Shown here piece by piece: positions 17,695 to 27,275 of a stretch of 64,000 nucleotides of DNA. A model generated the notes under the pieces. The model had not been told where the DNA came from, searched no databases, and saw only the letters and a list, made by a program, of their open reading frames with translations. Source of the DNA: Aquiflexum balticum DSM 16537 (lineage in GTDB: Bacteria; Bacteroidota; Bacteroidia; Cytophagales; Cyclobacteriaceae); assembly GCF_900176595.1 (NCBI RefSeq), contig NZ_LT838813.1:5660001-5724000 (forward strand). The letters run 5' to 3'. Each line of letters begins with the position of its first letter. The first letter of the stretch is position 1. Position numbers and translations under genes: made by a program.

Positions 17695-18840
17695 TCAGAA
17701 TAAAGGTCTGCTCAACAAGCCCAAAGCCTGTTCCAGTACTTCCTCGTCCTTAGCAAAACAAAATCTGAGCATCTTGTGGTCTTTTTGGTCATGGTAAAAA
17801 ACAGATACAGGTATGCTTGCCACGCCTATTTCTTTGGTCAACCTGACGGCTAGCTCATAATCTGACTCTTCTGACAAATGTCCATAAGACACCAACTGAA
17901 AAAAACTACCCTGCGCCGGGGTAAATTTAAATGGTGTGTTTTTGAGACCTTCACAAAATAAGTCCCTCTTTTTTTGATAGAATTCATTCAGGTATATGTA
18001 CCGGGAGGGTTCTGTCATGTATTCTGCCAGAGCATATTGCATTGGCGTGCAACTGCTAAAAGTAAGAAACTGATGGATCTTTCTGAATTCAGATGTCAGA
18101 TCTTTTGGGGCAAGACAATAGCCCAATTTCCAACCGGTAATATGAAAGGTCTTCCCAAAAGAACAGCACACAAAAGTCCTTTCTCTCAGTAGTGAGTGGG
18201 TCATTAAAGAAAGGTGTTTCTTTCCGTCAAAGGTAATATGTTCATATACCTCATCACTGACCACATAAATCTCCCTGTCTTTGATCAACTCCGCAAGGGT
18301 ATTCAGGTCTTCCTGAGTCCATACATAGCCACAGGGATTATGTGGTGTATTGACCATGATCAACCTTGTTTTATCAGTTATGGCAGCTTTAACTTTTCCC
18401 CAGTCAACAGAAAAATCCGGTAAATTCAAGGAGACATAAACCGGTACACCTCCATTCAGCACCACTGCAGGGGCATAACTGTCATAGGCAGGTTCCAACA
18501 AAATGACCTCATCTCCATTTCTGACTACGGCAGTCACAGCAGCATAGAGTGCTTCTGTAGCTCCCGAGACTACCGTTATCTCTTCTTCCGCATTCAATTG
18601 GATGTCATATAAGATTTTGGTTTTTTCTGCCAAACGGTTTTTCAAATCCTCCACGCCACTCATTGGGGCATATTGATTGAATCCCTTCCTCAAATATTCA
18701 CTTACCAGATCCTGTAAGTAAGGGTAACAATCAAATCCCGGAAAACCCTGTGATAAGTTTATGGCTTTATTATCCGCAGCTAATTTCGACATTACAGTGA
18801 AAATTGTCGTTCCGACTTGTGGCAATTTAGAATTGATCAT
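17695..18840 (-). CDS. Methionine/kynurenine-type aminotransferase
   Basis: Fold-I class-I aminotransferase of 381 aa, close to the E. coli YbdL methionine aminotransferase and kynurenine aminotransferases. Signature stretches are INLSQGFPGFDCYP, VVSGATEALYAAV, NTPHNPCGYVW and the PLP lysine in SFGKTFHITGWKLGY (around residue 230). It lies 3 bases downstream of the amino-acid permease gene on the same strand, so the two form an operon for uptake and transamination of an amino acid, plausibly methionine or an aromatic or branched one. Confidence 0.9.
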   Translation of the reverse strand: MINSKLPQVGTTIFTVMSKLAADNKAINLSQGFPGFDCYPYLQDLVSEYLRKGFNQYAPMSGVEDLKNRLAEKTKILYDIQLNAEEEITVVSGATEALYAAVTAVVRNGDEVILLEPAYDSYAPAVVLNGGVPVYVSLNLPDFSVDWGKVKAAITDKTRLIMVNTPHNPCGYVWTQEDLNTLAELIKDREIYVVSDEVYEHITFDGKKHLSLMTHSLLRERTFVCCSFGKTFHITGWKLGYCLAPKDLTSEFRKIHQFLTFSSCTPMQYALAEYMTEPSRYIYLNEFYQKKRDLFCEGLKNTPFKFTPAQGSFFQLVSYGHLSEESDYELAVRLTKEIGVASIPVSVFYHDQKDHKMLRFCFAKDEEVLEQALGLLSRPLF

Positions 18841-18843
18841 ATT

Positions 18844-20142
18844 TCAGTTGGTGGAATTTTCTGACACTTTTTTCTTATCAAATAAAAAAACGATGAAACC
18901 TATCAATATTATACCCAATCCGAAAAGGCTTTCTTTTGGACGGTCATATAACATGAAAACCATTATCCAAATGCTAAAAAAAATATAAATCACGGACAAC
19001 CAAGGCTTAAATGGACTTCTGAATCCCTCTGCTTTTTTCAACAACATTGAAGAACCTATGGTCATGGTACCCATCAGTTGCAATACAAATCCTGCATAAA
19101 GCAACACGGCTTCAAATGATCCTGAAAACATCAGAATCAAACTGACAGCTGTATTGAACCAAATAGCACGGACAGGAACTCCTTTGGAATTCACCTTGCC
19201 CAAAGGTTTCCAAAATCTGAATTCTTTGGCCATGGCATTGGTAACTCTCGGACCAACCCAAGTATAGCCGCTAATGGTAGCGATCAATTGTATTCCGATA
19301 AAAAGACTCACCCAAAAAACTCCCTGCTGTCCAAAAAGATTGCCAAAAGCCAAGGTAGCTACCTGAACTTTGCCGGAAAGCTGTTCAATGCTGGCATGTT
19401 TCAACAATACCAACTGAATAAGTACATACAACAACATCACCAAAAAAGTAGCTGAAATCAAAGCTTTGGGCAAACTTATTCTAGGTGAATCTATTTCCTC
19501 CACAATATATGCAGCCGAATTCCATCCGGTATAAGCATAAAAAACAAAAACCATTGATACGGCAAAACCTGGCCTCACAATTTCTTTTGTCCAGGAAGAA
19601 CTGAAATCAAAACTGCTTTCGACTAAGCCAGGAGCCCATAAAGCGCCAATCACAATCAAAGAAAAAACGAATACCAATTTAATTGTGGTAAGAATATTCT
19701 GAACCGTTCCGGATTGCGAGACGGAGTAGGAATGAAATACACTGACCAGAAGAATGGAAGCAATACCTAAAGACAGGCTGTTATTATATCCGATGAGCGG
19801 CTCCCAATATTGGACCATCGCCATGGCCGCAATAGCGATTGGGGCTGAAAAACCTACTGTAAGTGAAATCCAAGCATATAAATAACCCGCAACCGGGTGA
19901 AAGATTCTGGAAAGAAAAACATAATCGCCACCGGATTTTTTGAAATGGGTTCCCAATTCAGCATAAACAAGCGCTCCAATTAGCGCCATCCCTCCTCCTA
20001 TCATCCATAGTAAAATGATGCTCCAGGTATTTTGGCTATCCATTACTTGAAAACCCAAGCTAGTAAAAACTCCAGTCCCAACCATATTGGCAATTACCAG
20101 TCCTGCTGCAGTCTTCCATCCAATTTTTTGTTTACTTTCCAA
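18844..20142 (-). CDS. APC-family amino acid permease
   Basis: Integral membrane transporter of 432 aa with about 12 hydrophobic helices, of the amino acid-polyamine-organocation superfamily. The first helix has the unwound substrate-binding stretch (IANMVGTGVFTSLGF), and FVFYAYTGWNSAAYIVEEI is typical for helix 6 of the basic/neutral amino-acid subfamily. It is first in a two-gene operon with the aminotransferase. The substrate is not determined by the sequence. Confidence 0.9.
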   Translation of the reverse strand: MESKQKIGWKTAAGLVIANMVGTGVFTSLGFQVMDSQNTWSIILLWMIGGGMALIGALVYAELGTHFKKSGGDYVFLSRIFHPVAGYLYAWISLTVGFSAPIAIAAMAMVQYWEPLIGYNNSLSLGIASILLVSVFHSYSVSQSGTVQNILTTIKLVFVFSLIVIGALWAPGLVESSFDFSSSWTKEIVRPGFAVSMVFVFYAYTGWNSAAYIVEEIDSPRISLPKALISATFLVMLLYVLIQLVLLKHASIEQLSGKVQVATLAFGNLFGQQGVFWVSLFIGIQLIATISGYTWVGPRVTNAMAKEFRFWKPLGKVNSKGVPVRAIWFNTAVSLILMFSGSFEAVLLYAGFVLQLMGTMTIGSSMLLKKAEGFRSPFKPWLSVIYIFFSIWIMVFMLYDRPKESLFGLGIILIGFIVFLFDKKKVSENSTN

Positions 20143-20156
20143 AGGTTAAAGGGGTT

Positions 20157-20275
20157 TTGTGTTCTTGGTTCTTGCCTCTTGTTTCTTGGCTCTAATTTCT
20201 CGCCTCTCGCTTCTTTGCTTCTTAATTTTAAAATCTAAAATCTAAAATCTCAAATCTACCCTTTACCTCTCTCCC
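20157..20275. repeat. Pyrimidine-rich repeat, copy 1
   Basis: The plus strand is almost purine-free in short phased units (CTTGTTTCTTGGCTCT at 20178-20193, CGCTTCT at 20208, then ATCTAAA units at about 20231-20257). Related copies lie at 44214-44301 and 56012-56080 in the same orientation. This copy precedes the arginase gene and runs into its promoter. Confidence 0.6.
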
Positions 20276-20306
20276 TTGGTTCTCCTCTCTCAAATCGCTA
20301 CTTTTG
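20276..20306 (+). promoter_or_regulatory. Bacteroidota-type promoter of the arginase gene
   Basis: TTGG at 20276-20279 and TACTTTTG at 20299-20306 are separated by 19 bases, matching the Bacteroidota consensus TTTG-N19-TAnnTTTG except for one base in the -33 element. Transcription would start near 20313, about 37 bases before the start codon. Confidence 0.65.
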
Positions 20307-20349
20307 CGGCACCAAAAGCTAATTACAATAAACCCTAGAAAATAATTTT

Positions 20350-21300
20350 ATGAGAGATATCAAGCTAGTTGAGGTCCGTTCAGAAATCGCCGCCGGTACA
20401 AGAGGGGCAAGTCTTGGAATTGATGCTCTAAAAATAGCAAGTCTGGACAAGACTTCTGATTTTTTTACCAAGTTTGAACCGGTACATGTTCAGGATGCCA
20501 ATAATTTTCTGTTTAGGGGAAATAAATTTCCAAATGCCAAATATATCGATGGGGTTTACCATGTACTGAAAAATGTCTACAGTAGCATCGAATCGCTTAG
20601 GTTGGACAAAAAATTTCCCATTGTCCTAGCCGGAGACCATTCCACTGCTGCCGGCACCATTATGGGGATCAAAGCTGCCCAACCTGAAAAAAGATTGGGT
20701 GTGATCTGGATAGATGCGCATGCCGATTTACATACTCCTTACACCACCCCTTCCGGCAATATGCACGGCATGCCCTTGGCCATGTGCATTCAAACAGACA
20801 ACCTGGAATGTCAGGTCAATGAACTTTCAGAAGAGACCATCCTTTTTTGGGAAAAAATCAAGAAAATTGGTGGTGATTTCCCGAAAATAAAGCCTGAAGA
20901 CATTGTGTTTATTTCAGTGAGGGATACAGAAGAACCTGAGGATTTTCTTATAGAAAAATATAAAATAAAAAACTTCCCAACGGCAGAGGTAAGATCAAAA
21001 GGTATCAAAAAGGTAGCACAGGAAACCCTTGCAATCTTAAAAGATTGCGATCAGATTTACATATCTTTTGATGTGGACAGTCTGGATTCTTCTATTTCAT
21101 TAGGTACAGGAACTCCCGTACCGGATGGCCTGACAGTGGAAGAAGCTCTTCAACTCAATGAAGAATTGATCAAGGATAAAAGAGTATGTTGTTGGGAAAT
21201 AGTGGAAGTAAATCCTACTTTGGATTCAGAAAACCTCATGGCCGAAAATGCCTTTGATATTCTGGAAGCCACTACCAAATCGCTTGTCGAAAATTTCTGA
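20350..21300 (+). CDS. Arginase (ureohydrolase family)
   Basis: Mn-dependent ureohydrolase of 316 aa, expected to split arginine into ornithine and urea. Metal ligands are visible as H97 in GDHSTA, D122/H124/D126 in DAHAD, and D241/D243 in DVDSLD. The following TPYTTPSGNMHGMPLA is the arginase signature, which separates it from agmatinases, though agmatinase or formimidoylglutamase activity cannot be excluded. It has its own promoter, and argS follows 40 bases later. With the arginine decarboxylase at 13.3 kb, two competing arginine routes are encoded within 8 kb. Confidence 0.85.
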   Translation: MRDIKLVEVRSEIAAGTRGASLGIDALKIASLDKTSDFFTKFEPVHVQDANNFLFRGNKFPNAKYIDGVYHVLKNVYSSIESLRLDKKFPIVLAGDHSTAAGTIMGIKAAQPEKRLGVIWIDAHADLHTPYTTPSGNMHGMPLAMCIQTDNLECQVNELSEETILFWEKIKKIGGDFPKIKPEDIVFISVRDTEEPEDFLIEKYKIKNFPTAEVRSKGIKKVAQETLAILKDCDQIYISFDVDSLDSSISLGTGTPVPDGLTVEEALQLNEELIKDKRVCCWEIVEVNPTLDSENLMAENAFDILEATTKSLVENF

Positions 21301-21340
21301 AAAAATAATGAACCTTACTAAGGCAGTTTATAAATAGAAA

Positions 21341-23131
21341 ATGAATTTAGAAAGACAGATTATATATTCCCTTGAACAGGCTTTTAAAGAACTGTTTGAC
21401 CATCAAGTAGGTGAAGAGGAAATATCTCTTCAGCCTACCAAAAAAGAGTTTGAAGGAACATTCACTTTTGTGGTTTTCCCGTTTTTGAAAGTCACCAAGC
21501 TCAATCCTGAAATCAGCGGTGCCAAAATCGGTGAATACCTCGTTTCCAACTGTGCACCAGTAAATGCCTTTAATGTGGTTAAAGGTTTCCTCAACATTTC
21601 CGTAAGTGAAGCATCCTGGCTTGAGATTTTCAAAGGATTATACCAGAATAAGTCCTTGGGTCAAATGCCTGCAAATGGACAGAAAGTGATGGTGGAATAC
21701 AGTTCCCCAAACACCAACAAACCTCTCCACCTGGGACACCTGAGAAATAATTTTCTTGGATATGCTGTTTCGGAAATATTGAAAGCAAACGGCTACGAGG
21801 TCATCAAAGCCAATTTGGTAAATGATCGCGGTATCCATATCTGCAAATCCATGGTGGCATACAGACATTGTGGAAATGGTGAAACTCCTGAATCAAGCGG
21901 TTTAAAAGGTGATCATTTGGCAGGTAAATACTATGTGATTTTTGATAAAGAGTACAAAAAACAGATCTCAGATCTGGTTGGGAAAGGACATATTGAGGAA
22001 GAAGCCAAAAAAATCGCTCCCCTGATACTGGAAGCTCAGGATATGCTACGCCTTTGGGAAGCCGGTGATGAGGAAGTAGTCAGTCTTTGGAAAAAAATGA
22101 ATTCCTGGGTTTATGCAGGTTTTGAAGCCACTTATAAGAAGATGGGGGTTGATTTTGATAAATTTTATTATGAATCAGACACCTACTTATTAGGTAAAGA
22201 TATTGTCGAAGAAGGACTATCAAAGGGGATTTTTTACAAAAAGGAAAACGGTTCTGTGTGGGTAGATCTCAGCGGGGAAGGATTGGATGAAAAACTTGTA
22301 TTGAGAGCTGATGGCACTTCTGTGTACATTACCCAGGATATGGGAACTTGCGAATTGAAGTATAGTGATTTCAAATTCGATAAATCAGTCTATGTTGTTG
22401 GCAATGAACAGGACTATCATTTTGATGTATTGTTCAAAATCATGCGTAAACTGGAAAGGCCTTATGGCAATGGTCTGTATCACCTTTCCTATGGCATGGT
22501 GGATTTGCCCACAGGTAAAATGAAATCACGTGAAGGGACTGTGGTCGATGCAGATGATCTGATGGATGAGATGATCGCTACTGCCGAATCGCACACCAAA
22601 GAGCTTGGAAAAATTGAAGGATTCAACCCTGAACAGGCCAAGGAACTTTACGAGATTCTTGGTATGGGAGCTTTGAAATACTTTCTTTTGAAAGTAGACC
22701 CTAAAAAAAGAATGCTGTTTAACCCTCAGGAATCCATTGAATTCCAAGGGAATACAGGCCCTTTTATCCAATATTCCCATGCCCGGATCTCGTCAATTTT
22801 GAGAAAAGCAGATCAGATTGGAGTGGATTACGATCCAACCGGGTTTTCGGATTTGGATACACTTCAGGATGCAGAGAGAGATTTAATTGTAATTTTGTCT
22901 GATTTTGAGAAAAAAATCAAACAGGCAGGAGAAGAATTTTCCCCTTCCCAAATTGCACAGTATTTATTTGACCTGGCAAAGGAATATAATAGGTTCTATG
23001 CAGAGTTATCCATCTTCAATGAATCGGATTCCCAAGTACAGTCCTTTAGAATAGCACTTTCTTCATTGACTGCAAAAACAATCAAAGCAGGTATGAAGTT
23101 ATTAGGAATAAAAGTCCCAGATCGAATGTAA
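21341..23131 (+). CDS. argS: Arginyl-tRNA synthetase
   Basis: Class-Ia synthetase of 596 aa. An N-terminal Add-1 domain (about 1-100) binds the tRNA D-loop. The HIGH motif appears as HLGH in NKPLHLGHLRNNFLG, the KMSKS-equivalent loop as GKMKSREGTVVDADDL, and the C-terminal DALR anticodon-binding domain starts at about 470 (GPFIQYSHARISSILRKA). Length and motifs are typical for Bacteroidota ArgS. It follows arginase by 40 bases and precedes the peroxidase gene by 2 bases, so the three may be co-transcribed. Confidence 0.97.
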   Translation: MNLERQIIYSLEQAFKELFDHQVGEEEISLQPTKKEFEGTFTFVVFPFLKVTKLNPEISGAKIGEYLVSNCAPVNAFNVVKGFLNISVSEASWLEIFKGLYQNKSLGQMPANGQKVMVEYSSPNTNKPLHLGHLRNNFLGYAVSEILKANGYEVIKANLVNDRGIHICKSMVAYRHCGNGETPESSGLKGDHLAGKYYVIFDKEYKKQISDLVGKGHIEEEAKKIAPLILEAQDMLRLWEAGDEEVVSLWKKMNSWVYAGFEATYKKMGVDFDKFYYESDTYLLGKDIVEEGLSKGIFYKKENGSVWVDLSGEGLDEKLVLRADGTSVYITQDMGTCELKYSDFKFDKSVYVVGNEQDYHFDVLFKIMRKLERPYGNGLYHLSYGMVDLPTGKMKSREGTVVDADDLMDEMIATAESHTKELGKIEGFNPEQAKELYEILGMGALKYFLLKVDPKKRMLFNPQESIEFQGNTGPFIQYSHARISSILRKADQIGVDYDPTGFSDLDTLQDAERDLIVILSDFEKKIKQAGEEFSPSQIAQYLFDLAKEYNRFYAELSIFNESDSQVQSFRIALSSLTAKTIKAGMKLLGIKVPDRM

Positions 23132-23133
23132 CT

Positions 23134-23721
23134 ATGAAAAAAATCTTAATCGTTTTCGCCATCATCGCGTTTGCTTGTACTTCAAGCGTACAAAAACAAA
23201 AAACCGATAGCAATCAAATCACAAGTCTTGAACAACTTCTTATGGAAAAATCCATTTATGATTTCAAAATGAAAGATATCAACGGCGAAGAAGTTGATTT
23301 CTCTAAATTCAAAGGTCAAAAGTTATTGTTGGTAAATGTGGCTTCCAAGTGTGGCTATACTCCTCAATATGCCGATCTGCAGAAATTGCATGAAGCCCAT
23401 GGAGACAAAGTAACCATTATCGGATTCCCTGCAAATAATTTTGGCGGTCAGGAGCCTGGTACCAATGAAGAAATCAAACAATTCTGCTCTGAGAATTATG
23501 GTGTCACTTTCAAAATGATGGATAAAGTGTCAGTGAAAGGTTCTGACAAGGATCCCTTGTACAGATGGCTTTCAGACAAGGATTTGAATGGTTGGAATGA
23601 CAAGGAACCATCTTGGAATTTCTGTAAATATTTAATCAATGAAAATGGAGAATTGGTCAAGTTTTTCCCTTCTTCGGTCAAACCAATGGATGAAGAAATA
23701 ATCAAATTAATTGAAGCTTAG
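23134..23721 (+). CDS. Glutathione peroxidase-family thiol peroxidase
   Basis: Cys-type GPx of 195 aa, which reduces peroxides, in bacteria usually with thioredoxin. Peroxidatic C73 lies in VASKCGYTPQY; the catalytic tetrad partners are in FPANNFGGQEPG (Q) and SWNF (W and N). The second cysteine used by thioredoxin-dependent GPxs is not evident at the usual place. A signal with possible lipobox FACTSS (C15) suggests export as a lipoprotein. It begins two bases after argS and is followed by a strong terminator. Confidence 0.92.
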   Translation: MKKILIVFAIIAFACTSSVQKQKTDSNQITSLEQLLMEKSIYDFKMKDINGEEVDFSKFKGQKLLLVNVASKCGYTPQYADLQKLHEAHGDKVTIIGFPANNFGGQEPGTNEEIKQFCSENYGVTFKMMDKVSVKGSDKDPLYRWLSDKDLNGWNDKEPSWNFCKYLINENGELVKFFPSSVKPMDEEIIKLIEA

Positions 23722-23743
23722 TAGAAGTTGTTTATAACCACAG

Positions 23744-23776
23744 GGCCTGTTTCTTTTTGGAAACAGGTCTTTTTTG
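23744..23776 (+). terminator. Terminator after glutathione peroxidase
   Basis: A 10-bp stem with one G-T pair (23744-23753 with 23760-23769) and a six-base loop, followed by a T run. Confidence 0.85.
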
Positions 23777-23798
23777 TATTATTGCCAAAATTTGAACC

Positions 23799-24710
23799 GT
23801 GGAGATTACTTTATCCAATAAAAAACAAGCTTGGCTTCATGCCATTAGATTAAGAACCCTCCCATTGGCCTTGTCCAGCATTCTGACGGGTTCATTTTTA
23901 GCTGCATTCTATCAGGTTTTCAGAATTGAGGTTTTTGTTCTTGCGGCACTTACGACCGTCTTTCTTCAAATCCTTTCGAATTTATCCAATGATTATGGAG
24001 ATAGTGTCCATGGGGCAGACAGCAAAGACAGGGAAGGTCCTATCCGTGCAGTTCAATCAGGTGTCATCAGTCTTATGGAAATGAAAAGAGCTATGATCTT
24101 AGTGGGATCACTTTCGTTGGTTTCAGGTCTCTTATTGCTCTATGTTTCACTGGAAGACTGGAAACTTTTTTTTATCTTTTTAGGACTCGGAATTGCAGCA
24201 ATATTTGCAGCAGTATCCTATACATCAGGGAAAAATCCTTATGGCTATATCGGTTTGGGGGACATCTCAGTTTTTTTGTTTTTTGGACTTTTAGGAGTTA
24301 TCGGGACATATTTCCTGCACAGTCTTTCTTTCAACCCTTCCATTTTGATGCCGGCAGTTTCTTTAGGGTTTTTCAGTACTGCCGTTTTGAATATCAATAA
24401 TATCAGAGATATTACTTCAGACACCAAAGCTGGAAAAAAATCCATCCCGGTCAGAATAGGAAGAAAAAATGCGGTAGTCTACAATTGGCTTTTGATCTTA
24501 GGAGGAAATGTCTTTTTGTTGTTCTTTGCCTTGTCCCAGCAAAACTGGGGATGTTTAACGGCACTTTTTATTTTGCCACTGATGATAAAAGTTGGTATTG
24601 GCGTTAAAAATGAGAAAATTTCCAAAAATCTGGATCCCTATCTCAAGAAAATGGCTGTTTCAACCCTACTTTGGGTTCTGGCTTTTGGGGCAGGAATATT
24701 ATTTTTTTAG
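23799..24710 (+). CDS. menA: 1,4-dihydroxy-2-naphthoate polyprenyltransferase
   Basis: UbiA-family membrane prenyltransferase (303 aa) that attaches the isoprenoid tail to DHNA in menaquinone synthesis. Aspartate motif one is NDYGDSVHGAD and motif two is NIRDITSDTKAGKKS, both with the expected polyprenyl-diphosphate-binding residues. Eight to nine hydrophobic helices are present. The start is a GTG; the next in-frame ATG would remove the first helix. The gene follows a terminator and stands alone. Confidence 0.93.
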   Translation: MEITLSNKKQAWLHAIRLRTLPLALSSILTGSFLAAFYQVFRIEVFVLAALTTVFLQILSNLSNDYGDSVHGADSKDREGPIRAVQSGVISLMEMKRAMILVGSLSLVSGLLLLYVSLEDWKLFFIFLGLGIAAIFAAVSYTSGKNPYGYIGLGDISVFLFFGLLGVIGTYFLHSLSFNPSILMPAVSLGFFSTAVLNINNIRDITSDTKAGKKSIPVRIGRKNAVVYNWLLILGGNVFLLFFALSQQNWGCLTALFILPLMIKVGIGVKNEKISKNLDPYLKKMAVSTLLWVLAFGAGILFF

Positions 24711-24782
24711 ATAAATAGCTAAAGCTATTGATGGTATTGATGTATTTTTTGTATTTTCCTGCATCAATAAACACCCTATATC

Positions 24783-25634
24783 ATGAAAACTATTCTTGTA
24801 CCCTACGATTTTTCCAAAGAAGCTGGTTATGCTTTGGATTTTGCCAAAGAAATGGCTGAAAGAACCCAAAACCATCTTAAACTTTTCCATGTCATAGAAC
24901 TACCTACTCCCCAGAGCTTTAACAGTTTTGGTGAAGCCGGCGCTTTCAGCAATGAAGGCTCACAGATTTTTATGATAGAGTTGATAGATAAAAGGAAAAA
25001 GCAAATGGCCGAATTTGAGGCAAAATATAAAGACCAAGGTTTTTCTTTTGAAACCAAAATGGTTTTTGGTAATCCTTTTGCCGGCATCTCCAAAGAAATA
25101 CTGGATGCCAAAGCTGATATTGTTATTATGGGAAGCAAGGGTTCTTCAGGCATTGAGGAAGTTTTGATAGGAAGCAATACCGAAAAAGTGGTCCGGAATT
25201 CCAGTTGCCCGGTTTTGACAATCAAAAGCAAGGTTTCTCCCAAGGATATCCAAAAAGTGGTTTTTGCAAGCGACTTCAATGAGGTGCCCGGAGATGTGGT
25301 AGCAAGACTTAAGACTGCCATAGCTACAATAAACGCTGAACTACATCTTGTAAAAATAAATACTCCGAGCATTTTTGAAAATACCAGGACCTCTAAAGAA
25401 AAAATGAAGGCATTTGTGGAAGATTTTGAGGTTGAGGCAGCATCCATGGAGGTGTACAACAGTGCGTCAGAGGAAGATGGAATTTTGGAATATGCAGAAG
25501 ATATGAACGCGGATATGATTGCTATGGCAACTCATGGCAGAACAGGTTTCTTGCATCTATTGAGCGGCAGTATTGCTGAAGATGTGGTCAATGCAGCCAA
25601 AAGACCTGTATGGACTATGAAATCAAAAAAATAA
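24783..25634 (+). CDS. Universal stress protein, tandem UspA domains
   Basis: A 283-aa protein with two Usp domains. The first (about 1-145) has [19 protein letters not shown] and the ATP-loop-like [19 protein letters not shown]; the second (about 155-283) has a shorter [21 protein letters not shown]. Both C-terminal G-2X-G-9X-G(S/T) type loops are visible. The role is inferred from the family: ATP-binding stress adaptation. It lies one base from the SUI1 gene, forming an operon. Confidence 0.9.
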   Translation: MKTILVPYDFSKEAGYALDFAKEMAERTQNHLKLFHVIELPTPQSFNSFGEAGAFSNEGSQIFMIELIDKRKKQMAEFEAKYKDQGFSFETKMVFGNPFAGISKEILDAKADIVIMGSKGSSGIEEVLIGSNTEKVVRNSSCPVLTIKSKVSPKDIQKVVFASDFNEVPGDVVARLKTAIATINAELHLVKINTPSIFENTRTSKEKMKAFVEDFEVEAASMEVYNSASEEDGILEYAEDMNADMIAMATHGRTGFLHLLSGSIAEDVVNAAKRPVWTMKSKK

Positions 25635-25635
25635 C

Positions 25636-25992
25636 ATGTCCAAAAATAAAAACAACGATTGGAAGAAAAGGGATGGTGTAGTGTTTTCGACCCGTGAAGA
25701 TTTCAATTTTGATTTTGGTGGAAATCCTGAGGCAGAAACAATTCCTGCCAAACAGCAAAACCTGAAAGTCATGTTGGATAAAAAATCCAGGGGAGGCAAG
25801 CAAGTGACTTTGATCGAAGGTTTTATTGGAAAAGAAGATGACCTCAAAGAGCTTGGAAAACTTCTGAAAAGCAAATGTGGTGTAGGGGGAAGTGCCAAAG
25901 ACGGTGAAATACTCATCCAGGGAGACCATAGAGATAAGGTATTGCAAATCTTACTTCAGGAGGGCTACAAAGCCAAAAAATCCGGTGGATAA
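25636..25992 (+). CDS. SUI1/YciH-family translation factor
   Basis: An 118-aa protein of the eIF1/SUI1 family. The C-terminal 75 residues hold the characteristic fold ([48 protein letters not shown]). In bacteria the family (YciH) affects initiation fidelity; its role in Bacteroidota is not defined. It is translated together with the Usp gene and ends at a terminator. Confidence 0.93.
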   Translation: MSKNKNNDWKKRDGVVFSTREDFNFDFGGNPEAETIPAKQQNLKVMLDKKSRGGKQVTLIEGFIGKEDDLKELGKLLKSKCGVGGSAKDGEILIQGDHRDKVLQILLQEGYKAKKSGG

Positions 25993-26027
25993 TTTCATCC
26001 AACATCAAAAATATGATCCCATTTAGA

Positions 26028-26062
26028 AAAACACCAAGTTTTAAATAAGCTTGGTGTTTTCT
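26028..26062 (+). terminator. Terminator after the SUI1 gene
   Basis: An 11-bp perfect stem (26028-26038 with 26050-26060) with an 11-base loop and flanking A and T runs. Confidence 0.8.
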
Positions 26063-26085
26063 TTAAATCAATAACCGGCAATGAA

Positions 26086-26841
26086 ATGATAAACAGGCTT
26101 CGCTATTTTTTAGAATTAATCCTTTTGCTTCCCTTTTTGCCATTTTTCTATTTTAAGGAAAAAAAACTTAGAGAGACCATAATCAAATTGAAACCTCAAA
26201 GTGAATTCCTGGAATTGGGTTTTGACAAGGATGTCAAAAATATTTTGATCATAGGAGAATCTACCGCAGCGGGAGTTGGTGCCAGTACACAAGAAAAAAC
26301 ATTTGCCGCGCAGATCTATCACCAAAGCGACAAAGATTTCAATATCTATAATCTTGGGAAAAATGGACTCAAAGCAGGAAGACTAAAGAGACTATTGGCA
26401 CACGCCAAACAGGAAATTCCTGAAAAGTTTGAAATTGCCATTATTTTGATCGGGGCCAATGACTGTTTCAAATTCACTCCGCCCGGAAGATTCAGTCATC
26501 AATTGAAGGAATTCATAGAATTATTGCTAAATCAAAAATCAGTTCAACAGGTAATCCTGCTTTCCATAGCACCTGTCCAACATTTCCCATTAATTCCTGG
26601 AATCATGCGGTTTTTTTTGGGAATGCACAGGAGTATTTTGACAAGAGAATTGAAGTCTTTGCGGAAGAATATCCCTGGGTTGGATTTCAATAATTTCAAA
26701 TTCGAAATATCTTCTGAATTCCTTGCCTCAGATGGTATCCATCCTTCGGACAAGGGCTATGAATTGATGGCAAAAGAAACGATCAAGTCAATTCAAAAAA
26801 AGGTGATCCCTATGGAGTCGTCTAAAAGGTTAAAGAATTGA
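26086..26841 (+). CDS. SGNH/GDSL hydrolase
   Basis: Lipase/esterase-like protein of 251 aa. An N-terminal hydrophobic segment (residues 8-23) probably anchors it in the membrane. The SGNH blocks are GESTAAGVG with nucleophile S59, the oxyanion glycine in NLGKNG, GAND with N125, and the D-x-x-H pair in SDGIHPSDKGY. The substrate is not known. It begins a run of three genes with the VOC and PAP2-like proteins. Confidence 0.9.
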   Translation: MINRLRYFLELILLLPFLPFFYFKEKKLRETIIKLKPQSEFLELGFDKDVKNILIIGESTAAGVGASTQEKTFAAQIYHQSDKDFNIYNLGKNGLKAGRLKRLLAHAKQEIPEKFEIAIILIGANDCFKFTPPGRFSHQLKEFIELLLNQKSVQQVILLSIAPVQHFPLIPGIMRFFLGMHRSILTRELKSLRKNIPGLDFNNFKFEISSEFLASDGIHPSDKGYELMAKETIKSIQKKVIPMESSKRLKN

Positions 26842-26858
26842 CCGCAAACTGAAAAAAA

Positions 26859-27266
26859 ATGAAACAATTCATTTCAAGATTTACTTTGGTGGTCAGGGAT
26901 TATGATGAGGCCATCGAATTTTATACCCAAAAACTCCATTTCGAACTTTTGGAAGACACAGCAATGTCAGAAACCAAAAGGTGGGTAAGAATAGCCCCTC
27001 CGGGATATCAGGAAGGCAACTGTGAAATCTTATTGGCAAAAGCGGTTGGAGAAGACCAGGAAAAATCAATAGGAAACCAAAGCGGCGGTAGGGTGTTTTT
27101 ATTTTTATATACTGATGATTTTGAAAGAGACTACCAAAATCTCCTAGACAAAGGGATACGTATTTTCAGAGAAAAAAGCGTAGAATCCTATGGAAAAGTT
27201 GCAGTGTTCAAAGATTTGTACGGTAACCTTTGGGACCTTATTGAGCCTGTAAAACCCGACAAATAA
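26859..27266 (+). CDS. VOC-family (glyoxalase-like) protein
   Basis: A 135-aa protein with a pair of beta-alpha-beta-beta-beta modules (FTLVVRDYDEAIEFYTQKL and YTDDFERDYQNLLDKGI, ending VFKDLYGNLWDLIEP). This is typical for extradiol dioxygenase/glyoxalase/bleomycin-resistance relatives. The conserved metal residue E in LWDLIEP is present. The substrate is unknown. It lies 17 bases after the SGNH gene. Confidence 0.88.
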   Translation: MKQFISRFTLVVRDYDEAIEFYTQKLHFELLEDTAMSETKRWVRIAPPGYQEGNCEILLAKAVGEDQEKSIGNQSGGRVFLFLYTDDFERDYQNLLDKGIRIFREKSVESYGKVAVFKDLYGNLWDLIEPVKPDK

Positions 27267-27275
27267 GAAGAAATA

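Noticed and set aside
24827-25459. 210-codon open frame opposite the Usp gene
   Set aside because: Antisense shadow; serine/leucine-rich composition typical of reverse-frame reading.
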